Positions 46,781 to 56,447 are shown, counted from the first letter of the stretch. The stretch: DNA of 64,000 nucleotides from Paraburkholderia sp. C35 (GCF_003121405.1 NZ_QBUY01000017.1:52579-116578); one strand, 5' to 3'. Program-made: numbers and translations. Notes: a model not told the origin generated them from the sequence alone.

Positions 46781-48582
46781 ACTTCAACAATGTCCTGCAG
46801 CCGGCGCTCTTCATCGTCGTACTGCTTGCGGCTGCCGTGCCCGTCTCGCGCTACCTGTCGCGTGTGATGGACGGCAGTTCGCGCGTGGTCAAACTCGGCG
46901 CGCCCATCGAGCGTCTGCTTTACCGTCTCGCGGGCGTCGATGCGTCGCAGGAGATGGGCTGGAAGCACTACGCGATCGCCACGCTCGCGTTCAACCTGCT
47001 GGGCGTCGCGTTCCTGTACGTACTGCTGCGCGTGCAAGGCTGGTTGCCTGCCAATCCGCAGCAGTTCAGCGCGATGACCGTCGACGGCGCTTTCAACACG
47101 GCCATCAGCTTCGTCACCAACACGAACTGGCAAGACTATTCGGGCGAGCAGGCCGTCAGCTATCTGACGCAGATGCTCGGCCTGACGGTGCAGAACTTCC
47201 TGTCGGCGGCGACGGGCATCGTGGTCGTGATCGCGCTGGTGCGTGGCTTCGCGCGCCACACGGCGCAGACCATCGGCAACTTCTGGGTCGACATCACGCG
47301 CGTGACGCTTTACGTGCTGCGGCCGAGGTCGATGATCATCGCGGCCGTGTTCATGAGCCAGGGCGTGATCCAGAACTTCAAGTCGTACGAAGACGTGCCG
47401 ACGCTGCAGACCACCACGTATTCCGCGCCGAAGACGGATGCGCAGGGCAACCCCGTGAAGGACGCGAAGGGCCCCCCCGTGATGGTCGATACGCCCGTGA
47501 AGACGCAGACCATCGCAATGGGCCCCGTCGCCTCGCAGGAAGCGATCAAGATGCTCGGCACCAACGGCGGCGGCTTCTTCAACGGCAACTCCGCGCATCC
47601 CTTCGAGAACCCGACACCGTTCTCGAACTTCGTGCAGATCTTCTCGATCCTGATCATTCCTGCTGCGCTGTGTCTGGTGTTCGGCCGCATGATCGGTGAC
47701 CGCCGGCAAGGCGTTGCCGTGCTCGCAGTGATGACGATTGCGTTCGCCGTGTGCGTCGCGGGCGAAATCAGCGCCGAGCAAAGCGGCAATCCGCTCTTCA
47801 CGTCGCTGCATGTCGATCAGTCGGCGAGTGCGCTGCAGGCGGGCGGCAACATGGACGGCAAGGAAACGCGCTTCGGCATCGCGCAGTCGGGCAGCTTCAC
47901 GGTCGCGACGACGGCGGCGTCGGGCGGCGCCGTCGCCAACACACATGACTCGTTGACGCCGCTCGGCGGTCTGGTGCCGATGCTGCTGATGCAACTCGGC
48001 GAAGTGATCTTCGGCGGCGTGGGTTCGGGTCTCTACGGGATGCTGGTGTTCGCGATGCTAGCGGTGTTCGTCGCGGGGCTGATGATCGGCCGCACGCCCG
48101 AATACGTCGGCAAGAAGATCGAAGCGTACGAGATGAAGATGGTGTCGATCGTCGTGCTGCTCACGCCGCTGCTGGTGCTGGTCGCGACGTCGATTGCCGT
48201 GCTCACCGATGCAGGCAAGGCGGGTATCGCGAATCCAGGTGCGCATGGCTTCTCGGAAATTCTCTACGCGTTCAGTTCGGCGGCGAACAACAACGGCAGC
48301 GCGTTCGCGGGCCTCACGGTGAGCACGCCGTTCTACAACTGGCTGACGGCGATTGCGATGTGGTTCGGCCGCTTCGGCACGATTGTCCCGGTGCTCGCGA
48401 TTGCCGGTTCGCTCGCTGCGAAGAAGCGCATCGCGGTGACGGGCGGCACGCTGCCGACGCATGGCCCGCTGTTCGTCGTGCTGCTGCTCGGCACGGTGCT
48501 GCTGGTCGGCGCGCTGACGTATGTGCCTGCGCTCGCGCTCGGTCCCGGCGTCGAACATCTGATGATGATCGCGGGCCATTGA
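46777..48582 (+). CDS. kdpA: K+-transporting ATPase subunit A
   Basis: K+-selective membrane channel-like subunit of the Kdp pump. The 601-residue protein has about ten membrane helices and the four pore-loop repeats; the selectivity loops include [64 protein letters not shown] and [14 protein letters not shown]. It is longer than E. coli KdpA (557), the extra residues being in the periplasmic segment around residues 205-250 and 340-395. A GGAGG sits before the ATG that overlaps kdpF. Confidence 0.96.
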   Translation: MNFNNVLQPALFIVVLLAAAVPVSRYLSRVMDGSSRVVKLGAPIERLLYRLAGVDASQEMGWKHYAIATLAFNLLGVAFLYVLLRVQGWLPANPQQFSAMTVDGAFNTAISFVTNTNWQDYSGEQAVSYLTQMLGLTVQNFLSAATGIVVVIALVRGFARHTAQTIGNFWVDITRVTLYVLRPRSMIIAAVFMSQGVIQNFKSYEDVPTLQTTTYSAPKTDAQGNPVKDAKGPPVMVDTPVKTQTIAMGPVASQEAIKMLGTNGGGFFNGNSAHPFENPTPFSNFVQIFSILIIPAALCLVFGRMIGDRRQGVAVLAVMTIAFAVCVAGEISAEQSGNPLFTSLHVDQSASALQAGGNMDGKETRFGIAQSGSFTVATTAASGGAVANTHDSLTPLGGLVPMLLMQLGEVIFGGVGSGLYGMLVFAMLAVFVAGLMIGRTPEYVGKKIEAYEMKMVSIVVLLTPLLVLVATSIAVLTDAGKAGIANPGAHGFSEILYAFSSAANNNGSAFAGLTVSTPFYNWLTAIAMWFGRFGTIVPVLAIAGSLAAKKRIAVTGGTLPTHGPLFVVLLLGTVLLVGALTYVPALALGPGVEHLMMIAGH

Positions 48583-48625
48583 TACGCCACGCGATATAGA
48601 AACGGCGAAGCAATTAGAGGAAGAA

Positions 48626-50710
48626 ATGACTGACCATTCCGCTACCCGGTCCATGTTCGATCCAGCGCTGCTGCGCCCGGCGATCGTGGACTCGTTCAAG
48701 AAACTCAAGCCGCACACGCAGTTCCGCAACCCGGTGATGTTCTGCGTCTATGTGGGCAGCATCCTGACGACGATCCTGTGGATCGCCGCCTTGCTGGGCC
48801 AGGCCGAGGCGCCCGCGGGCTTCATTCTCGCGGTGTCGCTGTGGCTGTGGTTCACGGTGCTGTTCGCCAACTTCGCCGAAGCGCTCGCGGAAGGGCGCTC
48901 GAAAGCGCAGGCGGCGTCGCTGCGCAGCGCGAAGAAAGATGTGATCGCGAAGAAGCTCAACGAGCCGCAGCCGAAGTCGCCGATCCGCGTCATGACGGCG
49001 TCCGACCTGCGTCGCGGCGACGTCGTGCTGGTCGAAACCGGCGACGTGATTCCTGCCGACGGTGAAGTGATCGAAGGCGTGGCCTCCGTCGATGAATCGG
49101 CGATTACAGGCGAGTCCGCGCCGGTGATCCGCGAGTCGGGCGGCGATTTTTCATCGGTGACGGGCGGCACGCGCGTGCTGTCGGACTGGATCGTCGTGAA
49201 GGTGACGGCGAACCCCGGCGAAGCGTTTCTCGATCGCATGATCGCGATGGTCGAAGGCGCGAAGCGCGCGAAGACGCCGAACGAAATCGCGCTGACGATT
49301 CTGCTCGTCGCGTTGACTATCGTACTGCTGCTCGCGACAGCGACGCTGCTGCCGTTCTCGATGTTCTCGGTTGAGGCTGCAAAAGCGGGCCATGTCGTCA
49401 CGATCACCGCGCTCGTCGCGCTGCTCGTGTGCCTGATTCCGACGACCATCGGCGGCTTGCTGTCCGCGATCGGCGTGGCAGGCATGAGCCGCATGATGCA
49501 GGCAAACGTGATCGCTACCTCGGGCCGCGCCGTCGAAGCAGCGGGCGACGTCGATGTGCTGCTGCTCGACAAGACAGGCACGATCACGCTGGGCAATCGC
49601 CAGGCGTCGGCGTTCATTCCGGTTGCGGGCATTGCGGAAGAACCGCTGGCGGACGCTGCGCAACTGTCGTCGCTGTCGGACGAAACGCCGGAAGGCCGCA
49701 GCATCGTCGTGCTGGCGAAGCAGCGCTTCAACATCCGTCAGCGCGACATGGCGACGCTGCATCCTGTGTTTCTGGCGTTCAGTGCGCAGACGCGCATGAG
49801 CGGTGTCGATCTGCCGGATCGAGAAATCCGCAAGGGCGCCGCCGATGCCGTGAAGCACTACGTCGAAGCACACGGCGGCCATTTCCCATCCGAGATGACG
49901 ACGGCAGTCGCGGAAGTCGCGCGACGCGGCAGCACGCCGCTGGTGGTGGCGGAGAAGGGCGCGGGCATCGCGCGCGTGCTCGGCGTGATCGAACTGAAGG
50001 ACGTGGTGAAGGGCGGCATCAAGGAGCGTTTTGCCGAACTGCGCAAGATGGGCATCAAGACCGTGATGGTGACGGGCGACAACCGTCTGACGGCAGCGGC
50101 GATTGCAGCCGAAGCGGGCGTCGACGATTTCCTCGCGGAAGCCACGCCGGAAACGAAGCTCGCGACGCTCCGCGCGCATCAGGCAGAAGGGCGTCTGGTC
50201 GCGATGACGGGCGACGGCACCAACGATGCACCCGCACTCGCGCAAGCCGACGTTGCAGTGGCGATGAACACGGGCACGCAGGCGGCGAAGGAAGCGGGCA
50301 ACATGGTCGATCTCGATTCGAATCCGCCCAAGCTGATCGAGATCGTGGAGATCGGCAAGCAGATGCTGATGACGCGCGGCTCGCTGACTACGTTCTCGAT
50401 TGCCAACGACGTCGCCAAGTACTTCGCGATCATCCCGGCCGCGTTTGCGACGACGTATCCGCAGTTGCGCGTGCTCGATGTGATGCATCTGAGTTCGCCT
50501 TCGTCGGCGATCATGTCGGCGGTGATTTTCAATGCGCTGATCATCGTGGCGTTGATTCCGCTTGCGCTGAAGGGCGTGACGTATCGACCGCTTGGTGCTG
50601 CCTCGCTGTTGCGTCGAAATCTGCTGATTTACGGACTGGGTGGGATTTTGCTGCCGTTCCCGTTCATCAAGCTGATCGACATGGTGCTGACTGCTTGCGG
50701 CTGGGCCTGA
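48626..50710 (+). CDS. kdpB: K+-transporting P-type ATPase subunit B
   Basis: Catalytic ATP-hydrolysing subunit of the Kdp pump, 694 residues. P-type motifs: TGESAPV-type A-domain loop ([15 protein letters not shown]), phosphorylated Asp315 in [13 protein letters not shown], nucleotide-domain KGAADAV, and hinge [31 protein letters not shown]. Membrane helices flank these. E. coli phosphorylates Asp307, consistent in position. It lies 43 bp after kdpA with a GAGGAAG ribosome site. Confidence 0.97.
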   Translation: MTDHSATRSMFDPALLRPAIVDSFKKLKPHTQFRNPVMFCVYVGSILTTILWIAALLGQAEAPAGFILAVSLWLWFTVLFANFAEALAEGRSKAQAASLRSAKKDVIAKKLNEPQPKSPIRVMTASDLRRGDVVLVETGDVIPADGEVIEGVASVDESAITGESAPVIRESGGDFSSVTGGTRVLSDWIVVKVTANPGEAFLDRMIAMVEGAKRAKTPNEIALTILLVALTIVLLLATATLLPFSMFSVEAAKAGHVVTITALVALLVCLIPTTIGGLLSAIGVAGMSRMMQANVIATSGRAVEAAGDVDVLLLDKTGTITLGNRQASAFIPVAGIAEEPLADAAQLSSLSDETPEGRSIVVLAKQRFNIRQRDMATLHPVFLAFSAQTRMSGVDLPDREIRKGAADAVKHYVEAHGGHFPSEMTTAVAEVARRGSTPLVVAEKGAGIARVLGVIELKDVVKGGIKERFAELRKMGIKTVMVTGDNRLTAAAIAAEAGVDDFLAEATPETKLATLRAHQAEGRLVAMTGDGTNDAPALAQADVAVAMNTGTQAAKEAGNMVDLDSNPPKLIEIVEIGKQMLMTRGSLTTFSIANDVAKYFAIIPAAFATTYPQLRVLDVMHLSSPSSAIMSAVIFNALIIVALIPLALKGVTYRPLGAASLLRRNLLIYGLGGILLPFPFIKLIDMVLTACGWA

Positions 50711-50729
50711 TTAAAAAGGAATCTGAATC

Positions 50730-51311
50730 ATGAAATCGCTTTTTCGCCCGATGGTGGTGATTTTTGCTGCGCTGACTGTTGTGACGGGGCTTGCGTATCC
50801 TGCCGTGGTGACGGCGTTTGGTCAGGCTGTGTTTCATGACCAGGCCGATGGCAGTCTGATCGTGAGTCACGGCAAGGTGGTGGGCGCGCGGCTGACTGGC
50901 CAGCAGTTCGACGCGCCGCAGTATTTCTGGGGACGCTTGTCGGCGACGACGCCGATGCCGTACAACGCGCAGGGTTCGAGTGGGTCGAATATCGGGCCTG
51001 TGAATCCTGCTCTCGCTGATGAGGTTAAGGGGCGGCTGGATGCTCTGAAGGCGGCTGGGCATATGCCTGTCGGCGTTGCTGTTCCTGTTGATCTCGTGAC
51101 TTCTTCTGGTAGTGGGCTTGATCCGGAGATTTCGCCTGCGGCGGCGGCTTTTCAGATTGAGCGGGTGGCCGCTGCGCGGAAGATGAATGTGAATGATGTG
51201 GCTGCTCTCGTTGATCGCTATACGCGGGGGCGGCAGTTTGGTTTGTTTGGGGAGGCTCGCGTTAATGTGCTTGAGTTGAATGTTGCGTTGGATGACGCGC
51301 AGAGGGGGTAA
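50730..51311 (+). CDS. kdpC: K+-transporting ATPase subunit C
   Basis: Single-span accessory subunit of the Kdp pump, 193 residues. One N-terminal membrane helix (about residues 8-30), then the periplasmic domain with [52 protein letters not shown] and the end [13 protein letters not shown], all typical. Base use changes along the gene: from about 50,950 on, codons shift to T- and G-ending forms unlike kdpA and kdpB, increasing toward the repeat that follows. The kdpD gene, normally adjacent, is 838 bp away, beyond the repeat island. Confidence 0.95.
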   Translation: MKSLFRPMVVIFAALTVVTGLAYPAVVTAFGQAVFHDQADGSLIVSHGKVVGARLTGQQFDAPQYFWGRLSATTPMPYNAQGSSGSNIGPVNPALADEVKGRLDALKAAGHMPVGVAVPVDLVTSSGSGLDPEISPAAAAFQIERVAAARKMNVNDVAALVDRYTRGRQFGLFGEARVNVLELNVALDDAQRG

Positions 51312-51351
51312 GGGGGGGTGATGTCTGCGACGCTGGTTTGGTTTGGTTTTC

Positions 51352-51588
51352 GCTGGCGTCCGCGATTTGTTATTGGTCTGCAGGCGTTGCCCCTGTGCGG
51401 GGCGGCACTTACTTTCTTTGCCGCCGCAAAGAAAGTAAGCAAAGAAAGCGGGCTAACACCGCAAGCTCTTGTTATTGCCTGCGGGCCCCCAACGGCCCCG
51501 TCCTGTACACGGCAACGCACTAGTCGCTGCCCGTTGCCAACGCTCTAAAGAACGCATCACCCGCTTCAATCACCCGTAGCGCCGCGAA
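51352..51588 (+). repeat. dispersed repeat, copy 1 (plus orientation)
   Basis: Starts CTGGCGTCCGCGATTTG, continues GCGTTGCCCCTGTGCGGGG, a 14-bp hairpin (CTTACTTTCTTTGC/GCAAAGAAAGTAAG, 51408-51439), then AAAGCGGGCTAACACCGC, TGCGGGCCCCCAAC, GTTGCCAACGCTCTAAAG and ACCCGCTTCA. The same order of blocks recurs inverted at 51785-52006 and, cut by the window end, at 63887. No transposase-like ORF is inside. Confidence 0.85.
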
Positions 51589-51611
51589 CGGCAGCGATTC
51601 GTTACGGCCGC

Positions 51612-51741
51612 CCAGGTGGCAAACGGTGTGTAGGTTGGCGCGCCGTACGCGTCGGCGATCCTACAAGAGACACCGCCTTTGCTTTTCAGTCCGGAGTGGA
51701 GCGTGTACGGCGCGCCAACCTACACACCGTTTGCCACCTGG
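51612..51741. repeat. perfect 37-bp inverted repeat in the kdpC-kdpD gap
   Basis: Arms at 51612-51648 and 51705-51741 (starting CCAGGTGGCAAACGGTG and ending ...CACCGTTTGCCACCTGG) are exactly complementary, with a 56-bp centre containing GATCCTACAAGAGAC. The structure sits midway between the two inverted copies of the dispersed repeat. Perfect identity of the arms points to recent origin or gene conversion. Confidence 0.92.
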
Positions 51742-51784
51742 AGAACGTGGGCAATTTGGTCGCGCGTGCTGCGACGCGGGCGCG

Positions 51785-52006
51785 TGAAGCGGGGGATGCG
51801 TGCTTTAGAACGTTGGCAACGAACGTGAGCGAGCACGTTGCCGTGCGAGGTGTAGGACCGGTTGGGGGCCCGCAGGCAGGAAGAAGAGTTGGCGGTGTTA
51901 GCCCGCTTTCTTTTGCCTACTTTTCTTTGCGGCGGCAAAGAAAAGTAGGTGCCGCCCCGCACAGGGGCAACGCATGAAGCACAAACACCAACTCGCGGAC
52001 GCCAGC
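51785..52006 (-). repeat. dispersed repeat, copy 2 (inverted)
   Basis: The reverse complement matches copy 1 block by block: CTGGCGTCCGCG, GCGTTGCCCCTGTGCGGGG, the hairpin, GCGGGCTAACACCGC, GCGGGCCCCCAAC, GTTGCCAACGTTCTAAAG. Its hairpin (51916-51949) has stem CCTACTTTTCTTTGC/GCAAAGAAAAGTAGG; relative to copy 1 both arms carry matching changes, so pairing is kept. Confidence 0.85.
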
Positions 52007-52149
52007 GACAGAACCAAACCGCGGACGCCAGCGACCCCAAACACAAACCCACCCCACCGTCGCAGACAAAAACAAAAACAAAAAAACCATGTCACCATAG
52101 CCGCACGAAAGTGCAATACCACGTGCAAGACCACAAAACCAAAACCGTT

Positions 52150-55017
52150 ATGTCCCGCCCCGACCCCGACGAGCTTCTAGACAAACTCCAGCGCGAAGAA
52201 GAAAAACGCCACCTGGGCAAGCTGAAGGTATTCTTCGGCGCATCGGCCGGCGTCGGCAAGACTTATGCAATGCTCCAGGCGGCACATCGAAGAAAAGAAG
52301 AGGGCATCGACGTAATCGTAGGGATCGCCGAAACACATGGAAGAAGCGAAACAGCGGCGCTGTTAGAAGGCCTCGAAACACTGCCGCTTGCGCGAATCGA
52401 ATACCGCACCCGCCTGCTAGCCGAATTCAACCTCGACGCCGCGCTCGAACGCAAACCCCAACTGATCCTCGTCGACGAATTAGCGCACTCGAACGTGCAA
52501 GGCGCCCGTCACGCCAAACGCTGGCAGGACGTCTACGAACTCCTCGATGCCGGCATCGACGTCTACACCACAGTCAACGTCCAGCACCTCGAAAGCCTCA
52601 ACGACGTAGTCGGCCAGATCACGGGCATCCGCGTGTGGGAAACCGTCCCCGACCGCGTGTTCGACCGCGCCGACGAAGTCACGCTCGTCGATCTCCCCGC
52701 CGAAGAACTGCTCGACCGCATGCGCGACGGCAAGGTCTACATGCCGCAACAGGCCGAGCGCGCCGTCCGCAACTTCTTCCGCAAAGGCAATCTGATCGCG
52801 CTGCGTGAACTGGCGTTGCGTCGCACGGCCGACCGCGTCGACGCGCAAATGCGTGAGTACCGCGCCGACCGTTCGATTCAACGTATCTGGCAGGCGCGCG
52901 AACGCTTGCTCGTGTGCATCGGTCCGGGCGCCGAAGCGCCGCTGCTGGTGCGCGCCGCAGCGCGGCTCGCGGCGAGCCTGAAAGCGGACTGGATCGCCGT
53001 CTATGTGGAAACGCCCAGGCTGCAACGGCTCTCCGATCAACGCCGCGAACGCACGCTCGATGCCCTCAAGCTCGCCGCCGAACTCGGCGCGGAAACCGCC
53101 ACGCTCGCTGGCGGCGATGCCGTATCGACACTGATCGGCTACGCGCGCGTGCGCAACGTGTCGAAGCTGGTGGCAGGCGGCTCGTCGGCGACGGGCTTGG
53201 CGCGCTGGCTGCGCCGTCCGTTTGGCGAGCGGCTCGCGGAACGCGCCAGCGATCTCGATCTCACACTGATCCGCGCAAGCAGTGACGAAACGGGATCGAC
53301 AGGCACGACGCGCGAGCGCCGCGCCGACGAAGAAGGCCGCGCCTGGCGCGATGCATTCATCGCCGCGCGCGACCGGCGCTCACCGCCGCGCAACTACGGG
53401 TGGGCGTTCCTGATCTGCACATGCGTGACGCTGATCGCGAGCCAGCTGATCGACCGCATCGACCTGACGAATCTCGTCATGCTGTATCTGCGCGGCGTCA
53501 TCTTCACGGCGGTGAAGCTCGGGCGCGGGCCGGGCGTGATGCTGTCGTTCCTGTCCGTCGCGGCCTTCGACTTTTTCTTCGTGCCGCCGCGCATGTCGCT
53601 GTCCGTGAGCGACACGCAATATCTGCTGACCTTCTTCGGCATGCTGCTGCCCTCGCTCGTGATCGGTCATCTGACGTCGAGCCTGCGCCGCGAAGCGAGC
53701 GTCGCGCGCCGCCGCGAGCAGCGCACGGGCGCGATGTACGCGATGGCGCGCGAACTGGCGGCGGCGCTGACCACGGAGCAGATCGTCGGCATCGGCAGCC
53801 GGCATGTGAGCGAGGTGTTCCGCGCGCGCGTCGCCGTGCTGCTGCCCGATAGCGCCGATCAGGTGAAGCAGAAAATCGACGATCCCGATGAACACATCAT
53901 GATCGATGCCACCTCGCTCGATGTCGATGTCGGTCAGTGGGTCTACGACCAGCAAAAACCCGCCGGGCGCGGCACCGATACGCTGCCCGCCGCGAAGGCG
54001 CTGTACCTGCCGCTGCGCGCGCCGATGCGCACGCGCGGCGTGCTGGCCGTCGCGATGCAGGACACGCGCGAGCTCGACGTGCCTGAGCAGCAACGCATGC
54101 TCGACGCGTTCGCCGCGCAGATCGCGCTCGCGCTCGAACGTGTGCACTACGTCGATATTGCGCGCGATGCACTCGTCAGCATGGAGTCGGAGCGGCTGCG
54201 CAACTCGCTGCTCTCGGCGATTTCGCACGATCTGCGCACGCCGCTCACGGCCATCGTCGGGTTTTCGTCGATGCTTGCCGCGCAGGAGCGCGATCCGCGT
54301 CACGCCGCGCAAGGCGAACTCGTCGATGCGATCCACGAAGAAGCGCTGCGCATGACGGGCATCGTCACGAATCTGCTCGACATGGCGCGTCTGCAGGCGG
54401 GCAGCCTGAAGCTGAACCGTCAGTGGTCGCTGCTCGAAGAGACGGTCGGCTCGGCGCTGCGCGACTGCAGGCGCACGCTCGCGCGGCATCCCGTGCAGGT
54501 GTCGCTGCCCGCCGATCTCCCGCTGCTGCAGCTCGACGCCGTGCTGATGGAGCGGCTCTTCGCCAATCTGTTCGAAAACGCCGCCAAGTATGTGCCGCCC
54601 GATACGCCGCTGACGATCGGCGCGCAACAGATCGAAGAGAACGGCCAGCCGTTCGTGCGCGTCACCGCCGACGATACGGGACCGGGACTGCCGCCCGGCA
54701 TGGAAACGCGCATCTTCGAGAAATTCACGCGCGGCGAGAAAGAGTCGGCCAAGCCCGGCATCGGTCTTGGTCTGGCGATCTGTCGCGCGATCGCCGAGGC
54801 GCATGGCGGTAAAATCGGCGCGGCCAATCGGGTCGCCCGCGATGGCCATATCGAAGGCGCGCGTTTCTGGTTCACGCTGCCCATCGACCCGCCGCCGCCC
54901 GTGCCCGACGCACTCGAAGACGAAGCGGCGAGCGAGCTCGACAGCGAATCGCAGGCGCCGCAAGCCGATCCCGATCATCCACAACAAGCCGACACGCATC
55001 CGAATACCCATTCATGA
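52150..55017 (+). CDS. kdpD: K+-sensing sensor histidine kinase
   Basis: Membrane kinase of the KdpDE two-component system controlling kdpFABC. The 955-residue protein starts with the KdpD N-terminal domain with a P-loop GASAGVGKT (residues 30-38) and the LVDELAHSN motif, then a universal-stress-type domain (residues about 250-370), four closely spaced membrane helices (about residues 417-510), a GAF domain, HisKA with phospho-acceptor His693 in ISHDLRTPL, and an HATPase domain (NLFENAAKY, GPGLPPG, GIGLGLAICRAI). A Pro/Ala/Asp-rich tail ends the protein. A longer in-frame start at 51949 lies inside the repeat and is rejected. No clear ribosome site precedes the ATG; the 5' end is unusually A-rich. 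Confidence 0.95.
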   Translation: MSRPDPDELLDKLQREEEKRHLGKLKVFFGASAGVGKTYAMLQAAHRRKEEGIDVIVGIAETHGRSETAALLEGLETLPLARIEYRTRLLAEFNLDAALERKPQLILVDELAHSNVQGARHAKRWQDVYELLDAGIDVYTTVNVQHLESLNDVVGQITGIRVWETVPDRVFDRADEVTLVDLPAEELLDRMRDGKVYMPQQAERAVRNFFRKGNLIALRELALRRTADRVDAQMREYRADRSIQRIWQARERLLVCIGPGAEAPLLVRAAARLAASLKADWIAVYVETPRLQRLSDQRRERTLDALKLAAELGAETATLAGGDAVSTLIGYARVRNVSKLVAGGSSATGLARWLRRPFGERLAERASDLDLTLIRASSDETGSTGTTRERRADEEGRAWRDAFIAARDRRSPPRNYGWAFLICTCVTLIASQLIDRIDLTNLVMLYLRGVIFTAVKLGRGPGVMLSFLSVAAFDFFFVPPRMSLSVSDTQYLLTFFGMLLPSLVIGHLTSSLRREASVARRREQRTGAMYAMARELAAALTTEQIVGIGSRHVSEVFRARVAVLLPDSADQVKQKIDDPDEHIMIDATSLDVDVGQWVYDQQKPAGRGTDTLPAAKALYLPLRAPMRTRGVLAVAMQDTRELDVPEQQRMLDAFAAQIALALERVHYVDIARDALVSMESERLRNSLLSAISHDLRTPLTAIVGFSSMLAAQERDPRHAAQGELVDAIHEEALRMTGIVTNLLDMARLQAGSLKLNRQWSLLEETVGSALRDCRRTLARHPVQVSLPADLPLLQLDAVLMERLFANLFENAAKYVPPDTPLTIGAQQIEENGQPFVRVTADDTGPGLPPGMETRIFEKFTRGEKESAKPGIGLGLAICRAIAEAHGGKIGAANRVARDGHIEGARFWFTLPIDPPPPVPDALEDEAASELDSESQAPQADPDHPQQADTHPNTHS

Positions 55018-55712
55018 GCGACCTGAGCATCACCGTTGTACTGATCGAAGACGAACAACAGATTCGCCGCTTCGTGCGGGCATCGCTGGAAGGCGAGGGC
55101 ATGGTCGTGTACGACGCTCCGACGGGCAAGCAGGGGCTGATCGAAGCCGCGACACGCAAACCCGATCTCGTGATCGTCGATCTCGGCTTGCCCGACACCG
55201 ACGGTCTCGACGTGATCCGCGAACTGCGCGGCTGGAGCGAGTTGCCCGTAATCGTGCTGTCGGCGCGCACGCAGGAAAGCGAGAAGGTGGCCGCGCTCGA
55301 TGCCGGCGCCGACGACTATCTGACCAAGCCCTTCGGCGTGTCGGAACTGCTCGCGCGGATGCGTGCGCATCTGCGCCGGCGCAACCAGGGCGGCGCGAAC
55401 GAGACGCCGCAGGTGCATTTCGGCGGCGTCACCGTTGATCTGGCGTTGCGCCAGGTATCGCGCGACGGCGCAGCGGTGCATCTGACGCCGCTCGAATACC
55501 GGTTGCTCGCGACACTCGTGCGTCATGCAGGCCGGGTGCTCACGCACCGGCAACTTCTGCGCGACGTCTGGGGACCGTCCCATGTGGAAAGTCACCACTA
55601 TCTGCGCATCTACATGGCGCATTTGCGGCAGAAGCTGGAGCGCGATCCCGCGCAGCCCGAGCATATCGTCACGGAGACGGGCGTCGGCTACCGGCTGGTC
55701 GGCGTGGCCTGA
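55014..55712 (+). CDS. kdpE: KDP operon response regulator
   Basis: OmpR-type response regulator, 232 residues. Receiver domain with acidic pocket E12/D13, phospho-Asp56 in VIVDLGLP, and Lys in LTKPF; C-terminal winged helix with VHLTPLEYRLLATLVRHAGRVLTHRQLLRDVWG and the wing VGYRLVGV. Its ATG overlaps the kdpD TGA (ATGA), so the two are translationally coupled. It activates kdpFABC at low K+ or high osmolarity. Confidence 0.97.
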   Translation: MSDLSITVVLIEDEQQIRRFVRASLEGEGMVVYDAPTGKQGLIEAATRKPDLVIVDLGLPDTDGLDVIRELRGWSELPVIVLSARTQESEKVAALDAGADDYLTKPFGVSELLARMRAHLRRRNQGGANETPQVHFGGVTVDLALRQVSRDGAAVHLTPLEYRLLATLVRHAGRVLTHRQLLRDVWGPSHVESHHYLRIYMAHLRQKLERDPAQPEHIVTETGVGYRLVGVA

Positions 55713-55717
55713 GACGG

Positions 55718-55740
55718 CGCGACATAGGGTCGCGTTATAT
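55718..55740 (+). terminator. possible terminator after kdpE
   Basis: A short stem CGCGAC-ATAGG-GTCGCG (55718-55734) is followed by TTATAT only. Weak as a Rho-independent terminator, but it is the only candidate between kdpE and the sugE promoter. Confidence 0.3.
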
Positions 55741-55782
55741 CGGATCGGGTATGAGCGGTCGGCGATAAACCTTACATTTTGA

Positions 55783-55788
55783 TATAAT
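55783..55788 (+). promoter_or_regulatory. -10 element TATAAT of the sugE promoter
   Basis: A perfect TATAAT puts the transcription start near 55795, directly before the first riboswitch hairpin at 55797. The -35 region is not close to consensus. Confidence 0.6.
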
Positions 55789-55796
55789 TGTGTACG

Positions 55797-55840
55797 GCAA
55801 GGACGGCCTTGCTGCATCCGCTATCAACGGGGACGGCCCC
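55797..55840 (+). promoter_or_regulatory. guanidine-II (mini-ykkC) riboswitch
   Basis: Two small hairpins each present an ACGG loop, the hallmark of the class: GCAAGG-ACGG-CCTTGC (55797-55812) and GGGG-ACGG-CCCC (55829-55840), joined by 16 nt. Guanidine binding stabilises both stems and frees the ribosome site, here GGGAG at 55850-55854, just before sugE. Position, motif and downstream gene (a guanidinium exporter type) all agree. Confidence 0.9.
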
Positions 55841-55862
55841 ATTCACATTGGGAGTTCGTCTC

Positions 55863-56183
55863 ATGTCCTGGATTCTTCTCTTTATCGCCGGTCTGCTCGA
55901 AGTTGCATGGGCGGCGGGTCTCAAGACCTCTGAAGGTTTCACGCGTTTCTGGCCCTCCGTCTTCACCATCGTGACGGCGCTCGGCAGCTTCGTGCTGCTC
56001 GCGATGGCCATGCGCCAGTTGCCGCTCGGCACCGCGTACGCCGTGTGGACAGGCATTGGCGCGGTGGGCGCATTTATTTTCGGCATCGTGATGATGGGTG
56101 AGGCGGTCACGGCAGCGCGCGTCGGCAGTGCGGTGCTGATCGTGATCGGGCTGATCGGATTGAAGCTGTCTTCCGGCCACTGA
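55863..56183 (+). CDS. sugE: guanidinium exporter of the small multidrug resistance family (Gdx/SugE)
   Basis: Four-helix inner-membrane antiporter, 106 residues, that exports guanidinium in exchange for protons. Residues that define the guanidinium (Gdx) branch are in place: Glu13 and Trp16 in GLLEVAW, Ser42, Tyr59 and Trp62 in AYAVWTGIG. The same numbering is found in the characterised Gdx-Clo. The upstream guanidine-II riboswitch confirms the function better than the generic multidrug label. The start at 55863 places GGGAG 8 nt upstream; the longer frame reading would translate the riboswitch and is rejected. It is monocistronic as far as can be seen, between kdpE and a 264-bp gap. Confidence 0.95.
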   Translation: MSWILLFIAGLLEVAWAAGLKTSEGFTRFWPSVFTIVTALGSFVLLAMAMRQLPLGTAYAVWTGIGAVGAFIFGIVMMGEAVTAARVGSAVLIVIGLIGLKLSSGH

Positions 56184-56295
56184 CATCCCATCACGCCCCG
56201 TCCATCAACACGTGACGGCCCGCCATTCGTCTGGAAATTGCGGCAAACAGGCCACAAACCACCGTTCAGCCATGCGGACGATTAATTGACGTGGC

Positions 56296-56301
56296 TATAA
56301 T
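56296..56301 (+). promoter_or_regulatory. -10 element TATAAT upstream of the DUF4126 gene
   Basis: A perfect TATAAT about 147 nt before the ATG at 56448. The -35 region is weak. The intervening leader is GC-rich. Confidence 0.4.
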
Positions 56302-56447
56302 GAGACGGAAATCACCCTGAAATTGCTCCGCGCGGCCTTGACGCGCGGGTCCGGCGGCTTCGGCGGGCGGAGCCTCTGGCGCTTCCCACCGTTCCATGGC
56401 GCAGTCGCCGGAACTGACGGCATGCGATGCATGCCTCGGAGGCGGCC

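Noticed and set aside
51318..51548. 76-residue plus-strand ORF in the repeat island
   Set aside because: Produced by the repeat sequence and hairpin; no ribosome site and not matched by an intact frame in copy 2.
51352..52006. Insertion sequence or integron in the kdp gap
   Set aside because: No transposase or integrase ORF, no target duplication that I can identify; better described as a non-coding dispersed repeat.
51949..52149. N-terminal extension of kdpD by 67 residues
   Set aside because: It lies inside the dispersed repeat and reads as low-complexity Lys/Thr/Gln sequence; family alignment starts at 52150.
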